Source: JAEUMD01 sp937950105
GTDB lineage: Bacteria; Pseudomonadota; Alphaproteobacteria; Rhizobiales; Hyphomicrobiaceae
Direction: 5' to 3'
Assembly (NCBI GenBank): GCA_036821845.1
Contig: DAISIT010000104.1
Location: 1-9,361, forward strand
DNA length: 9,361 nt
The position numbers and the translations under genes are program-made. The notes under the pieces were generated by a model that did not search any database, was not told the DNA's origin, and saw nothing but the letters and a program-made list of their open reading frames with translations. Below are positions 1 to 5,611 of this stretch, one piece after another. Numbering within the stretch: the stretch's first letter is position 1; each line of letters begins with the position of its first letter.

Positions 1-1733
1 GCGCCATGGCGGCGCGCTTCGCGCCGGGCGCCGCCGCGTCCGCCCCGCAGCCGATGCCGGCTGTCGCGCCCGCGCATGCGCAGGCACAGCCGGCTACAAC
101 CGCTCACGCCACGTCCCGGGCCGCGCCGGTGCCCGCACCCGCACCGCAACCGGTCAAGCGCAATGCGCTGTTCGGCGGCCTCACGTTCCGTCACCAGGGC
201 GGGCCGGCGTTCCGCCGCCCGCCGCTGCATCTCCTGAAGAAGCCCGTCGCCGCCAAGGCCGGCCCGGAGCTGACGCAGACCATGCTGCGCGGCAACGCCC
301 GCCTGCTCGAGGACGTGCTCGCGGATTTCGGCGTCAAGGCCGAGGTGCGCGACATTCGTCCCGGTCCCGTCGTCACGCTGTACGAGGTGGAGCCCGCGCG
401 CGGCACCAAATCTTCGCGCGTCATCGGGCTCGCCGACGACATCGCCCGCTCGATGAGCGTCAACGCCGTGCGCGTCGCCGTCGTGCCCAGCCGCAACGCC
501 ATCGGCATCGAGTTGCCGAACGTGCGCCGCGACACCGTGCTGCTGCGCGAACTGCTCGAGACCGAGACCTTCCGCAGCGCCGACCTGACGCTTCCGGTCG
601 CGCTCGGCAAGTCGATCGGCGGCGAGCCGATCGTCGCCGATCTCGCGCGCATGCCGCATCTGCTGGTCGCAGGCACCACCGGCTCCGGCAAGTCGGTCGG
701 CGTCAACGCCATGATCCTGTCGCTGCTCTACCGGCACACGCCGGAGGAGTGCCGCTTCCTCATGATCGACCCGAAGATGCTGGAACTCAGCGTCTACAAC
801 GGCATCCCGCACCTGCTGACGCCGGTCGTCACCGATCCGGTGAAGGCGGTCGCGGCGCTCAACTGGGCCGTCTCCGAGATGGAGGAGCGATACAAGCGCA
901 TGGCCAAGCTGGCGGTGCGCAACATCGACGTGTTCAACAACCGCGTGCGCAACGCGAAGAAGCGCGGCGAGATGCTGGCGCGCACGGTGCAGACCGGCTT
1001 CGACAACCGCACGGGCGAGGCCATCTATGAGCACGAAAAGCTCGAGCTGGAGCCGATGCCCTACATCGTCGTCGTCATCGACGAGTTCGCTGATCTGATG
1101 CTGGTCGCCGGCAAGGAGGTCGAGGCCGCCGTGCAGCGCCTCGCGCAGATGGCGCGTGCCGCCGGCATCCACATCATCATGGCGACTCAGCGCCCGTCGG
1201 TGGACGTTATCACCGGCACCATCAAGGCCAATTTCCCGACGCGCATCTCGTTCAAGGTGACGTCGAAGATCGACAGCCGCACCATCCTCAACGAGCAGGG
1301 CGCCGAACAGCTGCTCGGCCAGGGCGACATGCTCTATGCCGCCAGCACCGGCCAGGTGATGCGCGTGCACGGCCCGTTCGTCGCCGACGACGAGGTCGAG
1401 GCCATCGCCAAGGCGCTGCGTGAGAACGGACCGCCGGATTATGTGACCGGCATCGGCGAGCCGCCGCCGGCGACCGCGCCCGAGGGCACCGACGGCCGGG
1501 GTCAGAGCGAGCAGGACCTGTTCGACCGCGCCGTGGCGATCGTGCTGCGCGACCGCAAGGCCTCGACCAGCTACATCCAGCGCCGCCTGTCGATCGGCTA
1601 CAACCGCGCCGCCGACCTGATCGAGCGCATGGAGCGCGAGGGGCTCATCAGCCCGGCGAGCCCGACCGGCAAGCGCGACATCCTCGGCTGCGCCGGCGGT
1701 GTCGTCGGCACCATCGAGGGCGACGCGGCGTGA
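1..1733 (+). CDS. ftsK: DNA translocase FtsK, 5'-truncated by window edge
   Basis: FtsK is the septum-located, hexameric ATP-driven DNA pump that clears and aligns chromosome ends (dif/XerCD) at division. The frame is open from the first complete codon (base 3), so the upstream part, which in this family carries the membrane anchor, lies outside the window. Numbering from the ATG at base 6, residues 1-50 are Ala/Pro-rich linker. The alpha/beta motor core follows, with Walker A GTTGSGKS at 223-230 and Walker B YIVVVIDEFADL starting at 353. The MATQRPSVDVITG segment typical of FtsK/SpoIIIE comes after it. A C-terminal winged-helix gamma domain (about 500-567, with STSYIQRRLSIGYNRAADLI) would recognise KOPS-type polar sequences. 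The gene ends in TGA with lolA next on the same strand. The family identity is certain. What is not visible is the N-terminal length and promoter. Confidence 0.97.
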   Translation, partial: AMAARFAPGAAASAPQPMPAVAPAHAQAQPATTAHATSRAAPVPAPAPQPVKRNALFGGLTFRHQGGPAFRRPPLHLLKKPVAAKAGPELTQTMLRGNARLLEDVLADFGVKAEVRDIRPGPVVTLYEVEPARGTKSSRVIGLADDIARSMSVNAVRVAVVPSRNAIGIELPNVRRDTVLLRELLETETFRSADLTLPVALGKSIGGEPIVADLARMPHLLVAGTTGSGKSVGVNAMILSLLYRHTPEECRFLMIDPKMLELSVYNGIPHLLTPVVTDPVKAVAALNWAVSEMEERYKRMAKLAVRNIDVFNNRVRNAKKRGEMLARTVQTGFDNRTGEAIYEHEKLELEPMPYIVVVIDEFADLMLVAGKEVEAAVQRLAQMARAAGIHIIMATQRPSVDVITGTIKANFPTRISFKVTSKIDSRTILNEQGAEQLLGQGDMLYAASTGQVMRVHGPFVADDEVEAIAKALRENGPPDYVTGIGEPPPATAPEGTDGRGQSEQDLFDRAVAIVLRDRKASTSYIQRRLSIGYNRAADLIERMEREGLISPASPTGKRDILGCAGGVVGTIEGDAA

Positions 1734-1759
1734 GCCGGGTTTGATCGCCTGCCGATGCA

Positions 1760-1784
1760 CGACGTGGCGCGAGGGGCCACGTCG
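1760..1784 (+). terminator. Stem-loop 27 bases after the ftsK stop
   Basis: A perfect 9-bp stem, CGACGTGGC (1760-1768) pairing with GCCACGTCG (1776-1784), encloses a 7-base loop. It is GC-rich and well placed to end or protect the ftsK transcript. It is followed by ATCGGAGGGGGGG rather than a T-run, so it is not a canonical intrinsic terminator. It could instead be a 3'-end stabilising hairpin. Confidence 0.35.
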
Positions 1785-1886
1785 ATCGGAGGGGGGGCGC
1801 TGTCGTTCGACGACGTATCCAGAAAGGGCTGCGTCTCCCGGGAGTGCCTCATCCCCAGCCCGGTAACGATGCCGGCCCGATCGCGC

Positions 1887-1914
1887 TTGCCCCTTGGTCT
1901 CACCCCTGTACGAT
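1887..1914 (+). promoter_or_regulatory. Possible lolA promoter
   Basis: TTGCCC (1887-1892) and TACGAT (1909-1914) are separated by 16 bases and resemble a sigma-70-type -35/-10 pair. They would start a transcript near 1921 with a leader of about 65 bases before the chosen lolA start. Both hexamers are imperfect, so this is a weak call. The rest of the 253-base ftsK-lolA gap shows nothing else beyond the stem-loop near 1760 and the palindrome near 1967. Confidence 0.25.
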
Positions 1915-1958
1915 CCGCCAACTTCTCGACGCATTGTTGGTCGATGTCGTGAAATGGC

Positions 1959-1975
1959 ACCCTTCCAGGAAGGGT
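1959..1975 (+). promoter_or_regulatory. Perfect palindrome in the lolA leader, overlapping the ribosome-binding region
   Basis: ACCCTTCC (1959-1966) and GGAAGGGT (1968-1975) are exact reverse complements around one central base. In RNA this can fold as a 7-bp stem with a 3-base loop, only 11 bases before the chosen lolA ATG. Its right arm, AGGAAGGG, is itself Shine-Dalgarno-like, so folding would hide it. A second purine run, GGGGGA (1978-1983), lies just downstream. It could be a translational control hairpin or a DNA operator; the sequence cannot tell which. Confidence 0.4.
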
Positions 1976-1986
1976 TTGGGGGATCT

Positions 1987-2727
1987 ATGGACGTTTCCAT
2001 GAATGCACTGAGCCGCGCAGTTGCGCTTATCGCCCTGACCGGAGCGCTCGTCGCACCGATGGCCGGCATCGCTACGGCGCAGGACAAGCCGGCCCAGCCG
2101 GCGCCGGCCGCGGGCGGGACCGCGGGCACCGCCTGGAGCGCGGAAGTCGCGCCGAACGGCACGACGGGCATCGCCCTCGACGCGGCGCAGATGGACATCG
2201 TCAAGAAGGTCGGCGCCTACTTCGACAGCCTCGACGCGCTGCAGGGCAAGTTCGTGCAGACCGGCGCCGACGGCAAGGTCATGAAGGGCAAGTTCGCCAT
2301 GAAGAAGCCGGGCAAGTTCCGCTTCGACTATGCGCGTCCGAGCCTCCAGGTCATCATCTCCGATGGCAAATACCTCGCCATTCAGGATCGCGACCTCAAC
2401 AACGAGGACCGCGTCGAACTCGACCAGACCCCGTTCCGCATGCTGCTGCGCAAGGATGTCGATCTGGTGCGCGACGCCCGCATCGTCGAGGTTCAGGACG
2501 CTGGCGATACCATCACGCTCGGCATCCAGGACAAGGACCCCAATACCCCCGGCCGCATCCGGCTGGTCTTTTCGACCAAGCCGGCGTTCGAGCTGAAGGA
2601 GTGGCTGACCAAGGACGCCCAGGGTCTCGATACCCGTGTCGAGGTGGGCGAGTTGCAGAAAGGTGGCGAGATCGACGCCAAGGAATTCGTCATCAAGCCG
2701 ATGGGCGCGGCCTTCAACAACCAGTAA
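1987..2727 (+). CDS. lolA: Outer-membrane lipoprotein carrier protein LolA
   Basis: LolA is the periplasmic chaperone that takes mature lipoproteins from the LolCDE transporter and carries them to the outer membrane. This is a 246-residue protein. It opens with a Sec signal peptide: a hydrophobic stretch at about 9-28, then ATA-Q with likely cleavage after residue 31. An Ala/Pro/Gly-rich linker runs to about 60 and the LolA beta-fold follows. Recognisable family stretches are LQGKFVQ (residues 85-91), KKPGKFRFDYARP (106-118) and the LLRKDVDL region (153-160). The ATG at 1987 was chosen because it gives a normal signal peptide. A second ATG at 1999 (MNALSR) would also work, and the long frame upstream of 1987 is not signal-like. 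It lies downstream of ftsK on the same strand with a 253-base gap, so it probably has its own promoter. LolB appears to be generally missing in alphaproteobacteria, so LolA may also release cargo there (general knowledge, not shown here). Confidence 0.93.
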   Translation: MDVSMNALSRAVALIALTGALVAPMAGIATAQDKPAQPAPAAGGTAGTAWSAEVAPNGTTGIALDAAQMDIVKKVGAYFDSLDALQGKFVQTGADGKVMKGKFAMKKPGKFRFDYARPSLQVIISDGKYLAIQDRDLNNEDRVELDQTPFRMLLRKDVDLVRDARIVEVQDAGDTITLGIQDKDPNTPGRIRLVFSTKPAFELKEWLTKDAQGLDTRVEVGELQKGGEIDAKEFVIKPMGAAFNNQ

Positions 2728-2915
2728 CAGGGAGAGCGATTGCGCAAGTATCGTCGCGCAAGACATTGAACTGGGGGCAGTTCTGTGTTTCGGGCACCGC
2801 GTGCGGTCGACGCGGAGCCCCGCGAGGGAACCACCTGCGACAAGCTGTCGCGAATCAGTCAGGCAGATGTTGCTCTCAAACCTCAGTCCAGACCGGGCTG
2901 GGGATAAGCTGCGTA
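2728..2915. other. Non-coding stretch after lolA
   Basis: I see no convincing gene in these 188 bases. Short open frames on both strands lack family resemblance and are antisense or out of frame with lolA. A small GC hairpin, CGCGG-AGCC-CCGCG (2811-2824), has no T-run. The palindrome at 2837-2851 is listed separately. In several Rhizobiales I would expect an exonuclease III gene (xth) after lolA; it is not here. Confidence 0.5.
2837..2851. promoter_or_regulatory. 15-bp palindrome sharing its core with the marR palindromes
   Basis: GCGACA (2837-2842), a 3-base centre AGC, and TGTCGC (2846-2851) form a perfect dyad. The core CGACA-N3-TGTCG is identical to the two palindromes at the marR gene (4714-4728 and 4255-4269). 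It sits about 140 bases upstream of the predicted sRNA start. A MarR-type binding site is possible but unproven. Confidence 0.35.
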
Positions 2916-2943
2916 CAATCGATCACGTTTTCGTGATCGATTG
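2916..2943. promoter_or_regulatory. 28-base perfect inverted repeat, candidate operator
   Basis: Two exact 12-bp arms, CAATCGATCACG (2916-2927) and CGTGATCGATTG (2932-2943), flank TTTT. No T-run follows, so it is a poor terminator. It ends 12 bases before the predicted -35 of the sRNA promoter, and its centre is about 61 bases upstream of the predicted transcription start. That is the spacing of a class I activator site. The regulator is unknown. Confidence 0.55.
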
Positions 2944-2955
2944 CGATTCCCTCTA

Positions 2956-2983
2956 TTGAAAATCCATCAGTTGAGATTAGGTA
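2956..2983 (+). promoter_or_regulatory. Predicted sigma-70-type promoter of the candidate sRNA
   Basis: TTGAAA (2956-2961) lies 16 bases ahead of TAGGTA (2978-2983), a plausible -35/-10 pair in a locally AT-richer segment. Transcription would begin near 2990-2992, which coincides with the first base of the first sRNA hairpin. That agreement between promoter and structure is the main support. Confidence 0.4.
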
Positions 2984-2990
2984 TCGATAC

Positions 2991-3132
2991 ACAGATGATA
3001 TCACCCTGTACTCGGTAGTGCCCCCCCGTCTAGCCGAAGATATCATCTGGGGCATCGGCTTCCCTCCCGGTGCCACGCGCGCAAGCGCTCGTAACGCCCA
3101 ACCCCTCCCCCCGGGGTTGGGCGTTCTCATTT
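2991..3132 (+). ncRNA. Candidate trans-acting small RNA with C-rich hairpin loops
   Basis: The stretch has no protein gene but folds into consecutive hairpins. Hairpin 1 pairs CAGATGATATC (2992-3002) with GATATCATCTG (3039-3049), 11 perfect bp, with an inner TCGG/CCGA stem and a C7 run (3021-3027) in its apical loop. Hairpin 2 pairs GGCATCGG (3051-3058) with CCGGTGCC (3067-3074), one G-U pair, with loop CTTCCCTC. Hairpin 3 is a small GCGC-GCAA-GCGC tetraloop (3077-3088). Hairpin 4 is the terminator stem with loop TCCCCCC. Three loops are therefore C-rich and could pair with Shine-Dalgarno sequences. This recalls the alpha-proteobacterial alpha-r14/NfeR1 and 'cuckoo' sRNA types, which carry CCUCCUCCC loops. 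That is a resemblance in design; I cannot confirm homology. The strand was chosen from the promoter and from the T-containing side of the terminator. Confidence 0.5.
3095..3132 (+). terminator. Rho-independent terminator ending the candidate sRNA
   Basis: A perfect 11-bp GC-rich stem, CGCCCAACCCC (3095-3105) with GGGGTTGGGCG (3113-3123), has a 7-base loop TCCCCCC. It is followed by TTCTCATTT, an interrupted T-tract. The reverse strand offers only TT after the stem, so + strand termination is favoured. It is far from lolA (about 370 bases), which argues that it ends a separate transcript. Confidence 0.7.
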
Positions 3133-3283
3133 CTGGGCCGAATCCATCGTGAAGTGAACACGTCCTGCGGCGGTTCCGCGTGAGCTGCAGTAAACGGGCG
3201 TGCGCGCTGCCGTTCCTGGCGGCGCGCGGCGGCCAGTGCTCTCCATGATGGTTGAGCTGAACGATAACCGAGCCGCACCGGCC
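3133..3283. other. Spacer between the sRNA terminator and the convergent cNMP-domain gene
   Basis: I see no gene here. These 151 bases hold the 3' flank of the convergently oriented minus-strand gene that ends at 3284, with no recognisable terminator for it. Confidence 0.4.
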
Positions 3284-3847
3284 TCAGTGGAGGGCAGCGC
3301 TTTCGTCTCCGCCCGGCCGACCTGCTCGGCGCGCCGTGCCGTCGGTGAGCGATGCGACGGCTGAGCCGGCCCGATGCGCCGAAGCCTCGTCGCCGAGTGC
3401 GAACGCCAATCCGCGGTCGACGGCGCGCATGGCCTCGGCGATCTCATGCAGGCGCTCGGTCACGAGCCGCACGAAGTGTTCCGCGAGGCTCTGGTCGCGC
3501 GCCATCTGCGCCATCAGCTCGGCGCGCTGGATGCGGAGTGCGCGGACCGCGGAAACCGCGACCACGGTGGACGTATGGGTGGTTTCGACGAGCATGCCCA
3601 TCTCACCGAGCAGTGCGCCCACGGGAAGCACCTCGACCTCGTCGAGATCCGGGCCGCTGGTTCTGTGGGCCTCTCCGGCGACGATGATGATGGCCGCGTC
3701 GGCGGTCGCATCTTCGGTGATGATACGATCGCCGGCCCGGTAGACCACGCGCTCCGCACGGCGGGCGATCTCGGTCAATTGCGCCGCCGAGAGGCCCTGG
3801 AACAGGGCGAGATTGCGCAGCGGCTGGACAAGCGTGTCGAAGGCCAT
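3284..3847 (-). CDS. Stand-alone cyclic-nucleotide-binding-domain protein (Crp-like sensor fold, no DNA-binding domain)
   Basis: This 187-residue protein has the Crp/cNMP-binding beta-barrel fold. It begins MAFDTLVQPLRNLALFQGL, followed by the barrel (about residues 13-100) with the phosphate-binding cassette start GEMGML at 81-86. A long C-helix comes next (about 107-148, including EHFVRLVTERLHEIAEAM). The tail from about 150 is Ala/Gly/Arg-rich and disordered-looking. No helix-turn-helix follows, so it is probably not a transcription factor. Aligning GEMGMLVETTHTSTVV to the E. coli CRP cassette puts Thr92 where CRP has the phosphate-binding Arg82, while the next Ser is kept, so cAMP binding is doubtful. 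The start at 3847 was chosen because the domain begins there; the frame stays open to an ATG at 3979, which would add 44 residues without family character. The Shine-Dalgarno is weak at either start. It lies 339 bases downstream of marR on the same strand. Its function is unknown. Confidence 0.82.
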   Translation of the reverse strand: MAFDTLVQPLRNLALFQGLSAAQLTEIARRAERVVYRAGDRIITEDATADAAIIIVAGEAHRTSGPDLDEVEVLPVGALLGEMGMLVETTHTSTVVAVSAVRALRIQRAELMAQMARDQSLAEHFVRLVTERLHEIAEAMRAVDRGLAFALGDEASAHRAGSAVASLTDGTARRAGRPGGDESAALH

Positions 3848-4186
3848 GAGGGGAGCTCGTTGCAGGTTGCAGGCGTGATTCGAAAATGCTGACGCAACGC
3901 AAACAACGACACGACCTCGCGGAACCGCGCTGTATCGCGACATGATCGCCCGCCGGGCACGGCCGATGCGATCGATCATCCAGGTGGCGACACTCGCTTG
4001 GACGCACCGTCAAAGGGGCTGCGAATGTCTTGACGTATGGAAGGTCGGACGATTCGGGCGAGCCGGTCCATAGGGGTGTTGAGAAGCAGTGGATGGGCTG
4101 AGGATAGTCAGCCATCGAGTAGAAGCGCGATGCAGCCGCTGCTGGCGAAACGAGGGCACGGCTTCGCGCGCCGGAGGGCTGATAAC
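3848..4186. other. Non-coding gap between the cNMP-domain gene and marR
   Basis: I see no credible gene in these 339 bases. The open frames crossing it in both directions have no family resemblance. It would hold the promoter of the minus-strand cNMP-domain gene, but I find no convincing -35/-10 pair. A small stem GGCTGA (4096-4101) / TCAGCC (4108-4113) is present. Confidence 0.5.
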
Positions 4187-4201
4187 TCAGCGCTTCTCCG
4201 G
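4171..4201 (-). terminator. Nested hairpin over the marR stop codon
   Basis: The outer arms CCGGAG (4171-4176) and CTCCGG (4196-4201) enclose inner arms GCTGA (4178-4182) and TCAGC (4187-4191) with loop TAAC. The inner right arm contains the marR stop codon (4187-4189). No T-run follows on the minus strand, so termination here is only possible. Confidence 0.25.
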
Positions 4202-4705
4202 TTCGCAATCACCTTCAACGGCGGCTGTCTCCTGCGAAAGCCCGACAACGATTGTCGACAATATGTCGATCAACCGCTCACGATCCTCGTCACTCAGGGT
4301 CGCCGCGATCGTTTCGTCCACCTGCCTGGCGATCGGCTCGACCTCCTTCAGCACGCGCCAGCCTTCCTCGGTCAGCTTGACCGCATAGGCGCGGGCATCC
4401 TCACGCGTCCGGCGGCGCTGCAGCAGGCCCTTCTTGAGCATGCGGCGAACAACGTCGGCGAGGGTCGAACGATCTATGCCTGTTTTTGCAACCAGGTCGG
4501 TCTGGCTGAGACCCTCGTAATTGGCAACCGTGATCAGCACTGCGTACTGACGCGGTGTCAGATCAGAGTTGCCCATTTTGCTTTGGAAGATGTCGCCCGC
4601 GCATTGTCCGGCCCGATGCAGCAGATGGATCGGCGATTGCTTGAGGGCGCACCTGGTCGGCTCGCGCTCGCGCTTCTGGGGGCGTTTGGTCCTCGCTGCT
4701 TTCAT
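4187..4705 (-). CDS. MarR-family transcriptional regulator
   Basis: This 172-residue winged-helix regulator is expected to act as a dimer on palindromic operators and usually to repress its own gene. A basic N-terminal leader (1-17) precedes helix 1. The winged HTH spans about 48-118. LTPRQYAVLITVANYEGLSQ leads to the recognition helix GIDRSTLADVVRRMLKKGL (76-94), followed by the wing with the MarR-signature RRRTREDARAYAVKLT (97-112). A C-terminal dimerisation helix follows, and Glu/Asp-rich residues end the protein. Cys19 and Cys35 lie in the N-terminal part; a redox role as in OhrR is speculative. The ATG at 4705 gives a full N-terminal helix. No strong Shine-Dalgarno is seen: AAGGT lies 13 bases upstream, inside a palindrome. 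No obvious target such as an efflux pump or enzyme gene lies beside it, so the ligand and regulon are unknown. Confidence 0.92.
   Translation of the reverse strand: MKAARTKRPQKREREPTRCALKQSPIHLLHRAGQCAGDIFQSKMGNSDLTPRQYAVLITVANYEGLSQTDLVAKTGIDRSTLADVVRRMLKKGLLQRRRTREDARAYAVKLTEEGWRVLKEVEPIARQVDETIAATLSDEDRERLIDILSTIVVGLSQETAAVEGDCEPEKR
4255..4269. promoter_or_regulatory. Palindrome inside the marR 3' end, same motif as upstream of marR
   Basis: TCGACA (4255-4260), ATA, TGTCGA (4264-4269). With two flanking bases the pattern TGTCGACA-N3-TGTCGA (4253-4269) matches the 4712-4728 copy at all 14 specified positions. It overlaps another perfect dyad, ATTGTCGACAAT (4251-4262). It lies within coding sequence, so chance imposed by codons is possible. 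A second operator for looping autorepression is the interesting alternative. Confidence 0.35.
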
Positions 4706-4713
4706 CGCTTATG

Positions 4714-4728
4714 TCGACACCTTGTCGA
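4714..4728. promoter_or_regulatory. Candidate autoregulatory operator immediately upstream of marR
   Basis: TCGACA (4714-4719), CCT, TGTCGA (4723-4728) is a perfect dyad starting 9 bases upstream of the marR ATG. A short palindrome right at the start of a marR gene is the classic place for self-repression. Read as mRNA it could also fold with AGG in the loop, across the only Shine-Dalgarno-like sequence there. Specific binding is inferred. Confidence 0.5.
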
Positions 4729-4909
4729 AACTCGCACGCGGCGAGCTTGCGCAAATTGAAGGTTCTTCGCTTGGTCGGAGGAAATACGAACCGCCGTCCG
4801 GCGTCCAGCGGATTTGATGCCGATTATGAAAAAAGCGTTTTAGAAAAAGGCGATGTAAAAGGATTAATAAGGGCAGCCCGGATGTTTTGCGCGCAAATGA
4901 TCAGTGCAG
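4729..4909. other. marR upstream region with an AT-rich block
   Basis: This 181-base gap lies between marR and the 3' end of yciB-1. Bases 4810-4875 are clearly AT-richer than the surroundings, with several A-runs, and probably hold the marR promoter. I could not pick a convincing hexamer pair. A 12-bp palindrome TTTGCGCGCAAA lies at 4886-4897. No clear terminator for the yciB-1 side is seen. Confidence 0.4.
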
Positions 4910-5524
4910 TTACGTTTTGCTTTCGCTCGTCGCAGAAGTTGAGTCCGGCAATTCATGTCGCTTGATAAGTCCCAGCTGCGACAAGGCGAATACCATCGTC
5001 AGCGGCATGATGCCGAAGGTCTTGAAGCTGACCCAGGTATCGGTGGAGACGTTGCGCCACATGATCTCGTTGAGCAGCGCAAGCGCTATGAAGTAGAGGC
5101 CCCAACGCAGTGTGAGCTGGCGCCAGCCCTCGGCTGTCAGGCGGAATACGTCCCCGAACACATGGCGCAGCATCGAATGGCCGAACCCGAGACCGCCGAG
5201 CAGGATGGCTGCAAACAGTCCATTGACGATGGTCGGCTTCATCTTGATGAAATGATCGTCCTGCAGCCACAGCGTCAGGCCGCCGAACACCATGACAAAG
5301 ACGCCGGTGACGAGCGGCATCAAGGCGATGCGGCCGAAGACGATGCGCGAGGCGATCATGGCGACAACTGTTGCCACCATGAATGCCTGCGTCGCCGCAA
5401 ATATTCCGGCCGACGAGTTGGTAAAGAAAAAAATCACCAGCGGTCCCATCTCGAGCACGAGCTTCAGCAGCTGCAGCCCGAGGGTGTCCGGGTGTCCTGA
5501 TTTCGGCTTCTCGGCTTGACTCAT
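4910..5524 (-). CDS. yciB: YciB/IspZ-family inner-membrane protein (septation protein A), copy 1
   Basis: This 204-residue polytopic inner-membrane protein belongs to the YciB family, known in E. coli as an envelope protein linked to cell division and membrane homeostasis and in Shigella as ispZ. About six hydrophobic segments are visible (about 18-35, 39-60, 66-85, 98-115, 140-155, 166-185). Family stretches are GPLVIFFF (27-34), FGGLTLWLQDDHFIKMKPTIVN (80-101), LLNEIMWR (150-157) and FKTFGIMPLT (167-176). The length is close to the usual size of about 180 plus short polar ends. The start at 5524 gives a polar N-terminus ahead of the first membrane segment; the Shine-Dalgarno is weak. It follows a diverged paralogue by 87 bases and is the last gene of the dapF-mtaB-ftsY-yciB run. 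The KMKPTIVN motif is closer to standard YciB than copy 2's QIKVTIFN. Confidence 0.93.
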   Translation of the reverse strand: MSQAEKPKSGHPDTLGLQLLKLVLEMGPLVIFFFTNSSAGIFAATQAFMVATVVAMIASRIVFGRIALMPLVTGVFVMVFGGLTLWLQDDHFIKMKPTIVNGLFAAILLGGLGFGHSMLRHVFGDVFRLTAEGWRQLTLRWGLYFIALALLNEIMWRNVSTDTWVSFKTFGIMPLTMVFALSQLGLIKRHELPDSTSATSESKT

Positions 5525-5584
5525 CGAGGCGGGTCCCGGGTGGTGGTCGCGTCCATGCCGTGACGGTCGGCGATACGGATTGAA

Positions 5585-5599
5585 CTCGCCAATGGCGAG
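5585..5599 (-). terminator. Small hairpin between the two yciB genes
   Basis: CTCGCC (5585-5590), a 3-base loop, and GGCGAG (5594-5599) pair perfectly 12 bases after the yciB-2 stop. On the minus strand it is followed by TTCAATCC, a poor T-run. It may attenuate or mark an mRNA processing point rather than terminate fully, given the short 87-base gap. Confidence 0.25.
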
Positions 5600-5611
5600 C
5601 GTGCGTGGCGG

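Noticed and set aside
1833..1842. CTCCCGGGAG palindrome in the ftsK-lolA gap
   Set aside because: A 10-base self-complementary GC-rich word is expected by chance at this composition, and it has no position-specific support.
1900..2766. - strand open frame of 288 codons
   Set aside because: It is the exact antisense of lolA, with a Leu/Asp/Gly-rich product and no family resemblance.
2601..2959. Two + strand open frames of about 110 codons after lolA
   Set aside because: They begin inside lolA in other frames, run through the palindrome region, and have no Shine-Dalgarno or family likeness.
2728..3283. tRNA, 6S RNA, SRP RNA or tmRNA in the intergenic region
   Set aside because: No cloverleaf or T-loop consensus, no SRP tetraloop/asymmetric loop motif, and no long 6S-type bubble could be found. 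The hairpin chain fits a small regulatory RNA better.
3374..3892. + strand open frame of 172 codons
   Set aside because: It is antisense to the cNMP-domain gene, which shows a clear fold signature.
3603..4208. - strand open frame of 201 codons filling the marR/cNMP gap
   Set aside because: It overlaps the cNMP gene in another frame and its residues look random (Arg/Ser/Pro-rich); not a credible gene.
4037..4759. + strand open frame of 240 codons
   Set aside because: It covers marR in antisense and the non-coding gap beside it; no recognisable domain.
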